64,000 nt of DNA from Stratiolaelaps scimitus (taxonomy: Eukaryota > Arthropoda > Arachnida > Mesostigmata > Laelapidae). Position 1 is the stretch's first letter. Each line of letters starts with the position of its first letter. A model generated the notes under the pieces. It was not told the DNA's origin, ran no database searches, and saw only the letters and a list, made by a program, of their open reading frames with translations. Where the stretch lies: the NCBI GenBank assembly GCA_019614645.1, contig JABWDB010000005.1:16109001-16173000 (forward strand), in the 5' to 3' direction. Position numbers and translations under genes: made by a program. This document shows, piece after piece, positions 62,271 through 64,000 of the stretch.

Positions 62271-63925
62271 TCACAGTCGCACTAAATGGTCCTTGACCTG
62301 AAAAGATGGAAATAAAGTCGAAGTTATTAATGTGCGTTCGTTTGTGCAATACAACTCAAAACCGAGAGGGGATGCAACGCCATTTTCGGATGAAACTGAA
62401 GTTAGACCAGCTGCTACTCGTCGTCGAGTGGAGTGAGCTAACCGTGTACACAAGAAGTTCTAAATTCACGTGGTCGGCGTTAGGCAACTAGCTGACCCTC
62501 AGCTGAGGGTCAGCTGGAAAAAACAAAGCTCTCAGCGATTTTTCACAGAACTATCTGTAGATTCATCACGGATAACGGACGAAGCGCACGCCTTCTTGCG
62601 CTTCTGTTATCTTCATTGCCAATGTGTGAGAGCCACGTTCTAAGGACGCAAGTTGTTGCAGGTCGTGTTCAGTTCTAATAATATATTCCGACTTCTATTC
62701 AAGAATCGTCTGCGCAAATCTCGCTCATTTACGTCTTATCCGCGGACTCGGGGAGAGGCACGCATATCTGTGTGTGTATCACTGTTTAACACCGACGATG
62801 ATTTAGAGGACTTACCTTCGTGCAGATGCTCTGCGCATACTTCAGACGGATGGACAACTCCGAAGGGCACGCCTGGTGCATCGTTTGCAGTGAATATGTA
62901 CGGAAATTCTTGTGTTTGTCAATATAGGAGACTGCGCCCATAAGCGGGCACAGAATTATTTTCGTATGATCGCGGAAGAAGTTCAGCTGTAATGTGCCGT
63001 TTGACAGGAAGAGCACTATCGCCGACTGTGTTCGGAACCACACCCTTAGGTAGGGTACACGAGCCACATCGACGCAAGCGGGAGCAGGTGCATCCGCACC
63101 GGCCGTCATCAGGTGCTGTTGCATATATTGCCTATGGTAGCGGACGGGAGAGAGAGAGGAGAGCAACAAGGGTATGAATACATAAGATATGTATCTAAAA
63201 TATCATCGATCGCGAAAAGCAAAAGAGAAAACTGAGAGGCTAGCCCAACAAGGCTCCATACTACACCAACACAACATCCCTATGCGTGTTCGTCTGTGCC
63301 TGTAGCCAAATAAGAAGAAGACATACCTGAAGTATTTTAGGAGGACAACCTTCTTCTCTAGCTCCTTTGGATACAAGGAGATCGTGTGATAGCTCTCGCG
63401 ATTCTGATGATCGATAAAGTGGACCTGCGTGTTGCCCAGCAGTACCATACGAGAGTGATCGTTGAACAGGACCGCTAGCGAGTTGTCGCAGAGCTGATAG
63501 CCGAGCCCATACTTATCAGTGTAGTCGACCCATTTTGCGACCCAGTAGACCGGCATGGAGGCGGGGTCGGCAGCGTTGTCCATCTCGATTGGTAGCAGAT
63601 CCGTTTCAACGAAATGGCTGGTCATGAGTGCTTGAAGCTGTTCATCGAGCGAGCTGATGTGTCGCAAAGCAACGTCCTTATCCTCGATGCGCTCCTGGTA
63701 GCGGCTGCCACCATTGGCGATTGGCAGTACATTGCCGGCGTCAAATTCACGCAGGGGCCGACGCTCGGAGGCGGGCTGCAGTCGGGGCTCCGTGGTTAAG
63801 ATCGATTCTGGCAGAGCAGCCGGTAGTGGGCTCTCGGTGAAGATCGGATATTTCAGCGCGGCGGCGGCATTCGGACGCTTCGATGGGTTCTTTTGCAGCA
63901 TGTCCTCGATCATAGTTTTCGCAGG
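62271..63925 (-). CDS. polo: Polo kinase (PLK1 type), C-terminal half; gene runs off the right edge
   Basis: Mitotic Ser/Thr kinase acting at centrosomes, kinetochores and the midbody. Three minus-strand exons join in phase: 63925-63327 (599 nt), 63131-62816 (316 nt) and 62297-62271 (27 nt, VKDHLVRL then TGA), giving 313 residues of the C-terminus. The first visible residues, MIEDMLQKNPSKRP, end the kinase domain; its ATP site and activation loop lie beyond base 64000. Polo box 1 has the key tryptophan in VYWVAKWVDYTDKYGLGYQL. The exon junction rebuilds LLKYFRQYMQQHLMTAG, the link between the boxes. Polo box 2 has RVPYLRVWFRT and FFRDHTKIILCP, whose His and Lys form the phosphopeptide pincer of PLK1. 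The 9-codon last exon is inferred from a good acceptor, phase and a stop; it ends soon after the polo box, as the family does. Confidence 0.94.
62490..62515. repeat. Perfect 26-bp palindrome in the last Polo intron
   Basis: AGCTGACCCTCAG followed directly by its reverse complement CTGAGGGTCAGCT, with no loop. It lies in the 518-nt intron between the two last coding exons. Confidence 0.96.
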
Positions 63926-64000
63926 CTAAACAAATAGTAAACAAATTAATGACGTCGGGTAAGGATACTACACGCTCTGTAGTAGACGCGATGGTCAACA

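Noticed and set aside
1..64000. CRISPR arrays, rRNA genes, operons or prophage
   Set aside because: No direct repeat-spacer pattern, no rRNA-like conserved blocks, and all recognised genes are spliced eukaryotic genes.

Overview
The window is eukaryotic nuclear DNA. It has spliced genes with GT-AG introns, exon phases that join exactly, many (TA)n microsatellites, decayed non-LTR retrotransposon pieces and tRNA-derived repeats. Gene content (an arthropod-type troponin C, a Fl(2)d-like WTAP, Lasp, Polo, Elg1/ATAD5) points to an arthropod. I suspect a parasitiform mite (Varroa-like) from the short introns and TA-rich microsatellites, but the sequence alone does not fix the species.

Six genes can be rebuilt exon by exon. 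From left to right: troponin C (minus, about 6.8-8.2 kb, first coding exon not found); the PCNA-unloader large subunit ATAD5/Elg1 (plus, 13.4-18.9 kb, ten exons, 864 aa); a small BTB-domain protein whose exons are too short to show as long ORFs (minus, 21.6-24.8 kb, three exons, 219 aa); Lasp, LIM-nebulin-SH3 (plus, 37.8-41.4 kb, six exons, 306 aa); the m6A-writer subunit WTAP/Fl(2)d (minus, 46.2-49.7 kb, six exons, 576 aa); and the C-terminal half of Polo kinase (minus, 62.3-63.9 kb, running off the right edge). A terminal exon of an unrecognised cysteine-rich protein lies at 1.54-1.68 kb on the minus strand.

The rest is intergenic or intronic. It holds three related fragments of one LINE reverse transcriptase (one minus, two plus), two tRNA-derived repeat candidates, several strong hairpin-forming inverted repeats clustered at 58.9-62.5 kb, and GC-rich blocks with CAG/GTT runs (27.3-28.5, 35.2-35.6, 56.4-58.8 kb) that look like promoter/5'-UTR regions. 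The genes are not co-transcribed and share no pathway: contractile (troponin C), actin-associated (Lasp), replication (ATAD5), mRNA methylation/splicing (WTAP) and mitosis (Polo). I saw no rRNA, CRISPR array or gene cluster resembling a new multi-gene system. The most unusual items are the cysteine-rich exon, the three PIP-like motifs inside the ATAD5 ATPase domain, the compact BTB gene, and the near-perfect hairpins.
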